DNA of 64,000 nt from Clostridiales bacterium VE202-21. Its GTDB lineage: Bacteria; Bacillota; Clostridia; Lachnospirales; Lachnospiraceae. The notes beneath the pieces are model-generated. The model was not told the DNA's origin. It saw only the letters and a program-made list of their open reading frames with translations, and searched no databases. The DNA is taken from positions 1 to 64,000 of the forward strand of contig BAIF02000031.1 in assembly GCA_000509105.1 (NCBI GenBank), read 5' to 3'. Shown here piece by piece: positions 1-6,921 of the stretch (position 1 is its first letter; the number at the start of each line of letters is the position of its first letter). A program made the translations under genes and the position numbers.

Positions 1-245
1 TTTAAATACGAAAAGTGTAATTTCAAATAAGATAAGCAAATTATGGATATACATTGTTTCGCTAATTGCTATATCTGCTTGGAATTCAACATAATGCCCG
101 GGGCCATCAGGATTCCAGGCTTGACATTTAATAAATAGTATTTTATAATATAATTGTTAACACGGTAGCAGAAGGGGTTATCGTGTGTCGCAGGTACCCG
201 ATCTTGCCTGTGTTGGATTGAAATATAAACAGAGGTAAGTACACG

Positions 246-276
246 AAAAAGAACTGTCATTTGGGCAGTTCTTTTT
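246..276. terminator. Bidirectional intrinsic terminator
   Basis: An 11-bp perfect stem (AAAAAGAACTG at 246-256 with CAGTTCTTTTT at 266-276) closes a 9-nt loop and has T runs on both strands. It lies downstream of the minus-strand gene ending at 330, so it probably ends that transcript. Confidence 0.75.
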
Positions 277-329
277 TGGGGTTATTTTTTTAGAATCCTT
301 TTTATTTCTTAATAATTTTTCTTTTCTCA

Positions 330-740
330 TTATTCTCCCTCAATCATTGCAACAGTGTCGCGGAAGATAGTGCCGTTGTTATTCTCATAAATCGGATCGT
401 CATTTTTAAAGATCCGAAGAAGATTTTTGACTGCGTCATAAGTCCCTACTTTTTTATCTCCGACCAATACCATGTGACCGTCACCGGCATCTTTGTAGTT
501 TGACATATCATATCGGATGTATGTAAAATCTTTATCAGGATTATAAGCCGATTTATCGTATCCGGCCGGGGAGCCTTTTTTGTATTCAGCATTGGCAAGC
601 GCCAGCAATTCCTTTGCCATTTCCACTGTAAAGGCAGTGCCGTGTTCTTCTTTAACGACAAATCCCCAGTAAATACCATCTGTTACAGAAGACTTCACGT
701 TTGCGTAATACCCTTTTTGATTCATTATGTTTGTATTCAT
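330..740 (-). CDS. Hypothetical protein, 136 aa
   Basis: Soluble acidic protein without signal peptide or membrane segment. I do not recognise a family. It is rich in Lys, Asp, Tyr and Asn, with aromatic patches near residues 24-26 (YWGF region) and 75-80. The start is supported by a strong AAGGAGG ribosome binding site 8 nt upstream of the ATG at 740. It is the last of three minus-strand genes at the edge of a presumed integrated element, and a terminator follows at 246-276. The real gene call is solid; the function is unknown. Confidence 0.7.
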   Translation of the reverse strand: MNTNIMNQKGYYANVKSSVTDGIYWGFVVKEEHGTAFTVEMAKELLALANAEYKKGSPAGYDKSAYNPDKDFTYIRYDMSNYKDAGDGHMVLVGDKKVGTYDAVKNLLRIFKNDDPIYENNNGTIFRDTVAMIEGE

Positions 741-826
741 AAAATATCCTCCTTGATTTTGAGATATTTAATTGTTATAATTTCTTTGATGGGGAGCGGT
801 GGCAAGCCCGCCCTTCCTGTTAGCCT

Positions 827-988
827 TTAATCTTCCAGATACTGCTGAATATGTTCCAGCACTCTTTCGATTTTCATGTTCTTGATTTCTTCCTTATCGC
901 TTTCCTTCGCTTCTGTCAAATCATCTTTGATAAAATTCATTAGTAGTTTCAGTTCCTTTTCACTGATTGCCATATCTAAGACCTCCAT
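827..988 (-). CDS. Small hypothetical protein, 53 aa
   Basis: A short ORF that starts MEVLDMAISEKELK and ends QQYLED. It is almost entirely charged helix (many Glu, Lys, Asp), so it is likely an alpha-helical or coiled-coil peptide. The ATG at 988 has a textbook AAGGAGG site seven bases upstream, which is the main reason to call it. It sits between the ribbon-helix-helix gene and the 136-aa gene on the same strand. A palindrome-rich spacer (1044-1088) separates it from the regulator, so it may be controlled by that protein. No family recognised. Confidence 0.6.
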   Translation of the reverse strand: MEVLDMAISEKELKLLMNFIKDDLTEAKESDKEEIKNMKIERVLEHIQQYLED

Positions 989-1043
989 ATTGATTCCTCC
1001 TTATTCGTTAAAGCCTTGCCTTCTTTAACTGTCTTTATTATAA

Positions 1044-1088
1044 CATATAGCGCGCTATATGTCAATTAAATTAGCGCACTAATTTAAT
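1044..1088. promoter_or_regulatory. Palindromic operators downstream of the RHH gene
   Basis: CATATAGCGCGCTATATG at 1044-1061 is an 18-bp perfect palindrome. A second one, 24 bp with one mismatched pair, spans 1065-1088 around the centre TTAGCGCACTAA and overlaps the 3' end of the RHH gene. Both share the GCGC core seen upstream of that gene at 1309-1347. They lie just upstream of the 53-aa gene and are best explained as binding sites of the RHH protein. Confidence 0.6.
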
Positions 1089-1267
1089 ATGTTTTCAGCT
1101 TTTTCACTGATTGCATCCATATAAAATTGCCTCATGCTTGGGTATCCAGCTTTTTTTGCGGCTTCTTCATACCGTTCAAATTCTTCTGGTTTCACGCGAA
1201 AACGTATCTCTTTTAGTTTCTCTAAATATTTCATCGTATATTCTTTTTGTTTTTCACTATATGCCAT
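1079..1267 (-). CDS. Ribbon-helix-helix (CopG/Arc-like) DNA-binding protein, 62 aa
   Basis: After a charged N-terminal helix, the sequence KEIRFRVKPEEFERYEEAAKKAGYPSM-type reads as the beta strand, first helix and second helix of a ribbon-helix-helix repressor. Such proteins dimerise through the strand and bind short palindromes. The start at 1267 is chosen over the one at 1297 because GAGGAGG precedes it; the ten upstream residues are mostly translated Shine-Dalgarno sequence. Palindromes with a GCGC core lie both in its promoter region (1304-1347) and beyond its stop (1044-1088), which fits autoregulation. Members of this group occur on plasmids and integrative elements, consistent with the tRNA-Lys fragment nearby. 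Confidence 0.7.
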   Translation of the reverse strand: MAYSEKQKEYTMKYLEKLKEIRFRVKPEEFERYEEAAKKAGYPSMRQFYMDAISEKAENILN

Positions 1268-1303
1268 GTTTACACCTCCTCTTTTAAAGTATATCATAGA
1301 TCA

Positions 1304-1347
1304 GATTAGTGCGCTATATACAATATGCACAATATTAGCGCGCTAAT
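1304..1347 (-). promoter_or_regulatory. Operator palindromes in the RHH gene promoter
   Basis: ATTAGCGCGCTAAT at 1334-1347 is a perfect 14-bp palindrome, and GATTAGTGCGCTATAT at 1304-1319 is a related half-degenerate copy. They sit 40-80 bp upstream of the minus-strand start at 1267, overlapping the expected promoter, so binding by the RHH protein would repress its own synthesis. Confidence 0.55.
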
Positions 1348-1631
1348 TATGTATGATATGACAATTAAAAAGGCCCGGGGAAATCACGGGCCATGTGGTG
1401 GGAAAGAAACTAATATTGAGGAGTAGTTCCGATCTCGTTTAAATGATAACACTATAACAATGCAAATGCAACAAAATGTGTCAGTAATTCACTAAATCGC
1501 AATTTAGAAAATAAATAGGAGACTGGACTTGCAAATAGTGTTTTGCCATGATAAAATACTAATGTTCCATTTTCGTTCCAGATGAGTGCGCCAGAACAGC
1601 TTAAATACAAGGCGCGCGGGCGTTTTGGGTA

Positions 1632-1678
1632 TTTGACTTTTAATCAAGTTGTCCGGGGTTCGAATCCCCGCACGCTCA
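1632..1678 (+). tRNA. tRNA-Lys(TTT) 3' fragment, 5' part replaced (attachment-site remnant)
   Basis: The anticodon stem-loop TTTGA-CTTTTAA-TCAAG (1632-1648, anticodon TTT at 1639-1641), variable region, T arm CGGGG-TTCGAAT-CCCCG (1654-1670) and 3' acceptor strand CACGCTC plus discriminator A (1671-1678) are intact. The 5' acceptor strand and D arm are missing: the upstream 25-30 bases contain no TAGCTCAG/GGTAGAGC D-arm sequence. The nearest possible 5' acceptor strand (GAGTGCG at about 1584) is far too distant. This is what remains at one end after site-specific integration into a tRNA gene. It is probably not a working tRNA. Confidence 0.7.
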
Positions 1679-1686
1679 TTGAGAAG

Positions 1687-1730
1687 AAATATCGTTAACT
1701 CAATAATTATTGAGATTGCGATATTTTTTT
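1687..1730 (+). terminator. Intrinsic terminator after the tRNA-Lys fragment
   Basis: AAATATCG (1687-1694) pairs with CGATATTT (1719-1726), enclosing a second perfect palindrome CTCAATAATTATTGAG (1699-1714). A T run follows to 1730. The position is typical for a tRNA terminator and shows the original gene was transcribed rightward. Confidence 0.7.
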
Positions 1731-1771
1731 GACAAAGCACGGCAGATGTAATAAAATACATTTGCTGGTAT

Positions 1772-1853
1772 GCGGATATGGCGGAATTGGCAGACGCGCT
1801 AGACTTAGGATCTAGTGGGGTACCCCGTGCAGGTTCAAGTCCTGTTATCCGCA
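1772..1853 (+). tRNA. tRNA-Leu (anticodon TAG)
   Basis: Complete class II cloverleaf. The acceptor stem GCGGATA pairs with TATCCGC, the D arm contains GGCAGACGCGC, and the anticodon stem CTAGA/TCTAG holds loop CTTAGGA with anticodon TAG. The long variable arm TGGGGTACCCCGT is typical of Leu, and the T arm is CAGG-TTCAAGT-CCTG. CCA is not encoded. A terminator follows at 1859-1898. Confidence 0.95.
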
Positions 1854-1858
1854 TCAAG

Positions 1859-1898
1859 AGCCTTAATCTTTCCATCTCGGAGGGTTAAGGCTTTTTTT
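1859..1898 (+). terminator. Intrinsic terminator of tRNA-Leu
   Basis: AGCCTTAA (1859-1866) pairs with TTAAGGCT (1885-1892) and is followed by seven T residues. It begins six bases after the tRNA 3' end. Confidence 0.85.
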
Positions 1899-1945
1899 AT
1901 ATATTGATTAGGGGAAAAGAAAAATGTAAAGCGAGTTCTGCTTAA

Positions 1946-1977
1946 CAAAAAAATACCGCCGGTTGATCCGGCGGTAT
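1946..1977 (-). terminator. Intrinsic terminator of the aldo/keto reductase gene
   Basis: ATACCGCCGG (1953-1962) pairs perfectly with CCGGCGGTAT (1968-1977). On the minus strand the stem is followed by a T run (complement of the A run at 1947-1953). It lies about 90 bp after the stop codon at 2064. Confidence 0.85.
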
Positions 1978-2063
1978 ATATTTATGGGTGATTTTAATTG
2001 GTTATAAATGGTTTCTCTACTATATTAAATGTTTTTCTCAAAGGATCTTTTTAAGAGCGTATC

Positions 2064-3023
2064 TTAGATACCTACAGTGTCGTCAATAGCCTGGTTGATG
2101 ACTGCCATTTCATCCTCAGACAGTGCCCAGTCGAATGCAGAACAATTTTCCAGCGCCTCTTTTGGATTTCTGACCCCGGTGAGTGAAGCTCCTATGTATG
2201 AATGCTGCGTCGTCCAGTTGACCGCTACCTGCGCTACAGGAACCTGATGTGATTCTGCGATCTGATCCAGTGTCTTTAGAAGTTCCATTACCTTGGAGAA
2301 TTTCGGTTCCTCAAAGAAATCATAGAATCCGAGTCTTGCATCTCCGGCTTCGAACTTCGGCAGTTCACGAATTGCGCCTGTCAGTATCCCGGCGCCTAAG
2401 CCTCCGTATCCCATTGTATAAACACCCTTTTGAGCATATCTTTTCAGGACTTCCTCTTTGGAACGATTGACCATAGAATAAGCGAACTGTACCACGTCAA
2501 TTGCGCCCAGGTCATACAGTTTGGAGAGCTCTTCATCCTCAAAATTAGAAATTCCTGTATATAGGATCTTTCCCTGCTGTTTTAATGCATTTAAAGCCTC
2601 AACAGTTTCGTCAAACGGTGTATTTACATCCGGCCAGTGTATTAGGTAGATGTCGATGTGGTCGGTATTCAGCCTGGTCAGTGATTCTTCACACTGCTTA
2701 ATGATCGCGGCCTTGCTGCTGTCACGGATGGGCTGAGAAGAGCCGTATTTAGCTTCTTCGGGCCAGCGGATTCCGCATTTGGTCAGCAGAGTGACCCGAT
2801 CCCGGCAGGAAGCGATCGCTTTTCCGACTACTTCCTCGGAATGGCCGCGTCCATAGCTTGGGGCGGTATCGATTAGGTTGACGCCCTGTTCTACCATAGT
2901 AAGAATTGCATCGATGGAATCTTTTTCGTTAACGTCTCCCCAGCCAGTGCCTCCGATGGCCCATGTTCCAACTGCCAGCTCAGACAGCCTTAAATCTGTG
3001 TTTCCAAATTGTTTGTAGCGCAT
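2064..3023 (-). CDS. Aldo/keto reductase, 319 aa
   Basis: NAD(P)H-dependent reductase with an (alpha/beta)8 barrel, normal length for the family. The catalytic tetrad is visible as Asp52, Tyr57 (DTAPSYGRGHSE), Lys82 (LLTKCGI) and His129 (YLIHWPD). The closest look is to AKR11/12-type bacterial enzymes that reduce sugar aldehydes or related carbonyls. The start at 3023 follows AAAGGATG; the upstream ATG at 3059 lacks a site. It is divergent from the D-2-hydroxyacid dehydrogenase gene, and its own promoter (3066-3095) contains the AATACAATA motif found at the other promoters of this island. It therefore probably reduces an intermediate of the same sugar pathway. The substrate cannot be read from the sequence. 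Confidence 0.88.
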   Translation of the reverse strand: MRYKQFGNTDLRLSELAVGTWAIGGTGWGDVNEKDSIDAILTMVEQGVNLIDTAPSYGRGHSEEVVGKAIASCRDRVTLLTKCGIRWPEEAKYGSSQPIRDSSKAAIIKQCEESLTRLNTDHIDIYLIHWPDVNTPFDETVEALNALKQQGKILYTGISNFEDEELSKLYDLGAIDVVQFAYSMVNRSKEEVLKRYAQKGVYTMGYGGLGAGILTGAIRELPKFEAGDARLGFYDFFEEPKFSKVMELLKTLDQIAESHQVPVAQVAVNWTTQHSYIGASLTGVRNPKEALENCSAFDWALSEDEMAVINQAIDDTVGI

Positions 3024-3065
3024 AATATCATCCTTTCTTTGTTTGCTAGATTGTTTCACATTTGT

Positions 3066-3095
3066 ATTGTATACTTATTGTATTATTATTGTCAA
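3066..3095 (-). promoter_or_regulatory. Promoter of aldo/keto reductase gene with AATACAATA operator
   Basis: Reading the minus strand: -35 TTGACA (3090-3095), 18-bp spacer, -10 TACAAT (3066-3071). The spacer contains AATACAATA, the motif shared by five promoters of this island, placed where a bound repressor would exclude polymerase. Confidence 0.6.
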
Positions 3096-3121
3096 GTGTT
3101 AATGGATAAAATAAATAACAA

Positions 3122-3166
3122 AAACAATACAATATTATTGACAAAATGATATCGTACAGATATAAT
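3122..3166 (+). promoter_or_regulatory. Promoter of the D-2-hydroxyacid dehydrogenase gene
   Basis: Consensus -35 TTGACA (3138-3143), exactly 17 bp, and consensus -10 TATAAT (3161-3166). Immediately upstream and touching the -35 is ACAATACAATATTATTG, an imperfect palindrome containing the shared AATACAATA motif. A promoter this strong would need repression in the absence of substrate. Confidence 0.75.
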
Positions 3167-3199
3167 GCATATATAATATAAGTCTAAGGAGGAAAAAAG

Positions 3200-4255
3200 A
3201 TGCTGAAAGTATTGTGTACCGCAGAGTTTGATGATATGTGGGAAGAGAAGATGAAAGAATACTGTGATATAAGAAGGGTTGGCTTCAGCCTTACAAAGCA
3301 GCCGAAAGACAGATTGAATGAAGAACAGCTGATAGAAGCCCTTAAGGGAGTGGATGTATTTATCGTAGGTTATGAGAAGGTGACAGAAAATGTCCTGTAT
3401 CATGCACCGGATGTGAAGCTTCTGCTCAGTGTCAGGGACGGCCCGGAAGAAAACATCGACATCAAGGCCTGCACAAAACTTGGAATTCCGGTTCTTTTCA
3501 GTGCCGGAAGATGTGGACGTTCTGTGCCTGAATTTACGTTCTTATTGATCATGGCACTGGCGAAGCCTTTGATTAAAGTAGTAGAAGAGGTAAGAGCGGG
3601 GAACTGGATCAAAGAGAATGATCTGAAGTTCAGGCGGATCAACGAAAATTCCACTGAGGTCTATGGAAAGACGCTTGGAATTGTGGGACTTGGAAGAAAC
3701 GGCCTGGGCCTTGCTGTAAGAGCACAGGCTTTCGGGATGCGGATCATTGGTTTCGATCCGTTTGTAGATCGAGAGAAGATGAAAGCGATGGACATCGAGG
3801 TATATGACTTAGATGCGGTGATGAGGCAATCAGATTATATCGTTCTTCTTGCACGTGTCACAGAAGAGAATAAAGGGATGATCGGGGAAAAGGAAATCGG
3901 ACTGATGAAACCTACGGCCTGCCTGGTGAATACAGGACGGGCGGCGCTGCTTGATATGGATGCTTTATTCCAGGCGCTGAAGGAGGAACGGATCAGAGGG
4001 GCGGCGCTGGATGTCCTGGATGAAGAGCCGCCAAGGGAGGATCATCCAATTTATCAGATCGATCCGGACAGGCTGATTGTTACGCCGCACACTGCGGGAG
4101 TAAGCGTAGAGCGGATTACATTCCAATCAAGGGTGTTGAATGAGCATCTCCAGAATTATCTGAAAGGGATACTCCCGCAGTCATTCTGCAACCGGGAAGT
4201 GATTGAGCTGCCTCAGTTTAAAGAAAGAGGAAAGAAATTGTTTGGAGTCAATTGA
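3200..4255 (+). CDS. D-isomer-specific 2-hydroxyacid dehydrogenase, 351 aa
   Basis: NAD-dependent oxidation of a D-2-hydroxyacid, or the reverse reduction of a 2-keto acid. Residues about 100-300 form the nucleotide-binding domain with GLGRNG (163-168) and the acidic residue Asp186 ending the second strand (IIGFDPF). The catalytic set is Arg247 (VNTGRAAL), Glu276 (DVLDEEPP) and His297 (TPHTAG). The N-terminal catalytic half is divergent. AAGGAGG precedes the ATG and a consensus promoter lies at 3138-3166. It is monocistronic, upstream of the GntR gene and divergent from the aldo/keto reductase. In this island it may handle a sugar-acid-derived hydroxy/keto acid; that is inference. Confidence 0.9.
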   Translation: MLKVLCTAEFDDMWEEKMKEYCDIRRVGFSLTKQPKDRLNEEQLIEALKGVDVFIVGYEKVTENVLYHAPDVKLLLSVRDGPEENIDIKACTKLGIPVLFSAGRCGRSVPEFTFLLIMALAKPLIKVVEEVRAGNWIKENDLKFRRINENSTEVYGKTLGIVGLGRNGLGLAVRAQAFGMRIIGFDPFVDREKMKAMDIEVYDLDAVMRQSDYIVLLARVTEENKGMIGEKEIGLMKPTACLVNTGRAALLDMDALFQALKEERIRGAALDVLDEEPPREDHPIYQIDPDRLIVTPHTAGVSVERITFQSRVLNEHLQNYLKGILPQSFCNREVIELPQFKERGKKLFGVN

Positions 4256-4281
4256 AAGTAGGCTGACTTTTATGATACAAT
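4252..4281 (+). promoter_or_regulatory. Putative promoter of the GntR gene
   Basis: TTGAAA (4252-4257), 18 bp, TACAAT (4276-4281). It starts at the stop codon of the preceding gene and would give a leader of about 170 nt containing the hairpin repeat at 4299-4412. Weaker than the other promoters described here. Confidence 0.4.
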
Positions 4282-4298
4282 CTAACAGTAATGTATAT

Positions 4299-4412
4299 AC
4301 AAGGGTATCGCGTAACTCATACCCTTAGTGAGCGGAGTTGTAGCTAAAGCTGAAAAATAATGAATACCTAAAGGGCATCCTGTAATTCATGCCCTGCGGG
4401 CGGGTTTTCAGC
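4299..4412 (+). repeat. Two copies of a GGGCAT hairpin repeat in the GntR leader
   Basis: The second unit (4370-4412) reads AAAGGGCATCC, TGTAATTC, ATGCCC, then TGCGGGCGGG and TTTTCAGC. The first (4301-4345) is a degenerate copy with AGGGTAT and ATACCCT. A third copy sits at 20936-20977 in the leader of the LacI gene. GGGCAT/ATGCCC form one hairpin; GCCC/GGGC just downstream can form a competing one. Candidate dispersed leader element, class unknown. Confidence 0.5.
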
Positions 4413-4459
4413 AAAGCTGAAAAAAGATATGATTAAAGTAAATTATAGGAAGGTAGAAT

Positions 4460-5215
4460 ATGGAAGAGAAGAAAGACAGCAGACCTGATTTGGAAAGTGG
4501 GAAAGAAGCAATTCCTCTGTATCACCAGATCGTTGCGGATCTGAAGGATCAGATCAATAGGAATGAACTGAAGAAAGGTGATAAACTGCCTACCGAGAAA
4601 TGGCTGAACGAACATTACGGCGTCAGCCGTGTAACTGTACGGAAAGCCCTGGAAGATCTGACGGAGCAGGGGTACCTCGAAAAAAGGCCGAATAAAGGCT
4701 GCTTTGTATCACAGCCAAAGTTTGAGAAGGATCTGTCCAGGATGAGGAGCATGCATCAGGAACTGCTTGCATCGGGGATCACCCCCACCTCCAAGATCAT
4801 TTCTTACCAGGAAGTGCAGGCGGATCCCTGGATCTTAAGCCACCTGAAATGTGCGGAAGATGAGACTGTGCTTGTGATCAAGAGGATTCGGTTTGCTGAT
4901 GAAAGGCCTTTTGCAGAGCAGACCATCTATCTCCCTAAATCCTTATTTGGAGATTTTAATCCATGGCTGTTAAGAGATCATTCTCTGCACGATGTCATGC
5001 AGGAGCAGTATGGAGTGGAGATCCGTTATTCTACGCAGAGCGTGAATGCCACGACTCCTACCAAAGAGAGAATGAAAGAGCTGGAGCTGTCTAATGAGAA
5101 ACCGATCCTCCATATTAGGAGTACCGTATATACAACAGATGATAAGGTGTGTGAGTATTCGGATACATATCATGTCACAGATGTGGTCAGATACTCATTT
5201 ACATGGTATAAATAG
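4460..5215 (+). CDS. GntR-family transcriptional regulator with UTRA domain, 251 aa
   Basis: Residues about 19-85 are the winged helix-turn-helix of the GntR superfamily (IPLYHQIVADLKDQI, KLPTEKWLNEHYGVSRVTVRKAL, LEKRPNKGCFV). Residues about 105-240 form a UTRA effector domain of the HutC subfamily, which binds small ligands, commonly sugar derivatives. The start has AGGAAGG nine bases upstream. It is the only regulator inside the 2064-18526 island and the best candidate to recognise the AATACAATA motif at five of its promoters. That assignment is inference. A large terminator hairpin follows at 5232-5299, so it is transcribed separately from the rbsD operon. Confidence 0.92.
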   Translation: MEEKKDSRPDLESGKEAIPLYHQIVADLKDQINRNELKKGDKLPTEKWLNEHYGVSRVTVRKALEDLTEQGYLEKRPNKGCFVSQPKFEKDLSRMRSMHQELLASGITPTSKIISYQEVQADPWILSHLKCAEDETVLVIKRIRFADERPFAEQTIYLPKSLFGDFNPWLLRDHSLHDVMQEQYGVEIRYSTQSVNATTPTKERMKELELSNEKPILHIRSTVYTTDDKVCEYSDTYHVTDVVRYSFTWYK

Positions 5216-5231
5216 AGGCGTAATTGAAATA

Positions 5232-5299
5232 GGAGCCGGATATTCCGGCCGGATTACAGGACATGTTCTGCAACCCGGCCGGGATATCCGGCTCTTTTT
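5232..5299 (+). terminator. Strong intrinsic terminator after the GntR gene
   Basis: Arms 5232-5252 and 5275-5294 pair over about 20 bp (GAGCCGGATAT ... ATATCCGGCTC) with one bulge. Five T residues follow at 5295-5299. It separates the regulator from the downstream operon. Confidence 0.85.
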
Positions 5300-5370
5300 G
5301 ACAGCTGCCCAGAAAATTTTGCATTGGTCATCTTAATATACAAAAATAATACAAAAATAAAATAAAAATA

Positions 5371-5412
5371 TTGCAAAGACAAACATCATATGATACAATA
5401 CAAATACAATAA
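5371..5412 (+). promoter_or_regulatory. Promoter of the rbsD operon with AATACAATA operator
   Basis: -35 TTGCAA (5371-5376), 17 bp, -10 TACAAT (5394-5399). The -10 and start region is covered by ATACAATACAAATACAATA (5394-5412), two and a half copies of the island-wide motif. Confidence 0.7.
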
Positions 5413-5429
5413 AGAAAGGGAGGAGCGAA

Positions 5430-5876
5430 ATGAAAAAAAATGGGATTATTAATCCTGAATTAATTCGGGCGTTAACAGATTTGGGGCATTTTGACAGTTT
5501 CGTAATCTGTGACATGGGTTTTCCAATACCGGCTGATGCTGTCAGGATCGATCTTACATTCGTGCCGGGGGAGCCTGGATTTCTAAAGGTGCTCAAGGCG
5601 TGCCTGAATGAAGTAGCAGTACAGGAGATGACGATGCTGAAAGGGATTTCGGAGGCGAATCCAGGATTACATACAGAGATTCTGGGAATGGTACATAATC
5701 AGGAACTGGAGTATATCAGCCTGCCGGATTTCAGGGAAAAGGCAAAAGGAGCGAAGTTCTATATCAGGACAGGTGAGACGAAGCCTTGCTCTAATATGTA
5801 TCTGGTCTCGGCTTCCGGAGTCAAAGAGCGTGTTGACAAATATAATATTGAATTTGGAATGGAGGAAGATTCATGA
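5430..5876 (+). CDS. rbsD: RbsD/FucU-family sugar mutarotase, 148 aa
   Basis: D-ribose pyranase/fucose mutarotase family. These proteins interconvert pyranose and furanose forms or anomers so that the open or correct form reaches the kinase or isomerase. The family's catalytic histidine is present at His20 (LTDLGHFD), followed by Asp28, ANPGLH, and the C-terminal signature YIRTGETKPCSNMYLVS. Length is normal. GGGAGG precedes the start. Its stop overlaps the start of the next gene by ATGA, so both are translationally coupled. In this operon it presumably serves a sugar other than ribose, because no ribokinase is present. Confidence 0.92.
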   Translation: MKKNGIINPELIRALTDLGHFDSFVICDMGFPIPADAVRIDLTFVPGEPGFLKVLKACLNEVAVQEMTMLKGISEANPGLHTEILGMVHNQELEYISLPDFREKAKGAKFYIRTGETKPCSNMYLVSASGVKERVDKYNIEFGMEEDS

Positions 5877-6907
5877 AAGCATTAGTGTATGAAGCGCCGG
5901 GAAAAGGAAAGATAACGGATATTCCGATGCCGGTCTGCGGGGATGATGATGTGATCATCAAAATCAAGTCCTGCGGAATCTGCAAGTGGTCGGAGCTAGC
6001 CCATAATTCCACCGGAACCAGCCTTGCAAAGTATCCCTGTACTCCGGGACACGAATTTGCGGGAACGGTATATGAAAAGGGAAAGAATGTAACGGCTGTA
6101 GAGATCGGCGATGCTGTGACCGTTGATAATGCAAGCAATTGCGGTGACTGTTATTACTGCAGAAATGATCAGTCTCTGTATTGCGACAACTTTGCATCGA
6201 TCGGACATAACATCCAGGGCGGTTTTGCGGAATACGTGAAAGCCTCTAAGGATAAGGTGTTCTTGATTCCTGAGAATCTCTCATTTGATGAAGCGACTGT
6301 GGCGGAGCCGGTAGCCTGCGCCGTCCACTGCATGGACGTATTAGATGTAAAGACAGGGGAGAATGTTCTGGTTCTGGGAGTAGGGCCTCATGGTCTGATT
6401 CTTGGACAGTTGTGCCATTACTCCAATGCGCAGAAAGCGGTTACGATCGGCGGGCTGGAAAGCAAGCTGCAGATCTTAAGGGAATGCGGCGTACCGGTCA
6501 TAAAAATGGACCGGAAGGATTACAGCATCCATGAGGAAGCTATCAAAAAGGAATTTCCCCATGGGGTTGACGCCATTATTGATACGACAGGATACTGGCC
6601 GCTGGTCCAGAGTGTATTCAAGTTCCTGAAAAAAGGCGGAAGATTCATCCAATATGGAAGCTATCATTCCACCGAAGATTTTGTGATTCCGCCAAGCTGG
6701 TTCAATGAGATTCATTATAATGAACAGAAATATATAGGCGTTTCCTGCCAGACCTTCTGTTTTGACCGTGCACTGGATTATATGGCGAGCGGCAAGGTAA
6801 AAGTAGATCAGTTCATCACACATAAATTTAGTCTGGATGATTATTTTGAAGCGCTGGAAGTTAACCGTACCGACAGAGAAGCGATCAAAGTCATCATCAA
6901 CCCATAA
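5873..6907 (+). CDS. Zinc-dependent medium-chain alcohol/polyol dehydrogenase, 344 aa
   Basis: Oxidises a polyol or sugar hydroxyl to a carbonyl with NAD(P). Catalytic zinc ligands are Cys37, His60 and Glu61 (SCGIC, TPGHEFAG). The structural zinc site is Cys90, Cys93, Cys96 and Cys104. The Rossmann fold starts near residue 165 (VLVLGVGPHGLILG). It resembles sorbitol/threonine dehydrogenase-type members of the MDR superfamily. It is translationally coupled to rbsD and followed after 14 nt by the aldolase. A second MDR enzyme of similar design lies at 12872 in the same island, suggesting two oxidation steps or two substrates. Confidence 0.9.
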   Translation: MKALVYEAPGKGKITDIPMPVCGDDDVIIKIKSCGICKWSELAHNSTGTSLAKYPCTPGHEFAGTVYEKGKNVTAVEIGDAVTVDNASNCGDCYYCRNDQSLYCDNFASIGHNIQGGFAEYVKASKDKVFLIPENLSFDEATVAEPVACAVHCMDVLDVKTGENVLVLGVGPHGLILGQLCHYSNAQKAVTIGGLESKLQILRECGVPVIKMDRKDYSIHEEAIKKEFPHGVDAIIDTTGYWPLVQSVFKFLKKGGRFIQYGSYHSTEDFVIPPSWFNEIHYNEQKYIGVSCQTFCFDRALDYMASGKVKVDQFITHKFSLDDYFEALEVNRTDREAIKVIINP

Positions 6908-6921
6908 AAGGAGGAAATAAG

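Larger units (their letters stand above)
1..1630. mobile_element. Probable end of an integrated element (right end only)
   Basis: Inference from three observations. The stretch carries only small genes on the minus strand, with AT-rich spacers unlike the sugar operons to the right. One gene is a ribbon-helix-helix regulator of the kind common on conjugative or mobilizable elements. The stretch stops exactly at a tRNA-Lys gene of which only the anticodon arm to the 3' end survives (1632-1678). Integration into a tRNA 3' part leaves such a fragment at one end and a restored gene at the other, which would lie left of the window. No integrase, relaxase or insertion sequence is visible here. Positions 1-245 hold no gene I can support. 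Confidence 0.5.

Noticed and set aside
1584-1678. Complete tRNA-Lys using GAGTGCG as the 5' acceptor strand
   Set aside because: The acceptor would need one mismatch, and about 45 nt would have to form a D arm that lacks every D-arm consensus base. An attachment-site remnant is simpler.
1504-1875. A 123-aa minus-strand frame across the tRNA region
   Set aside because: It is the antisense reading of the tRNA-Lys fragment and tRNA-Leu, with the ERAGIRTPDN pattern typical of antisense tRNA translations. No ribosome site.
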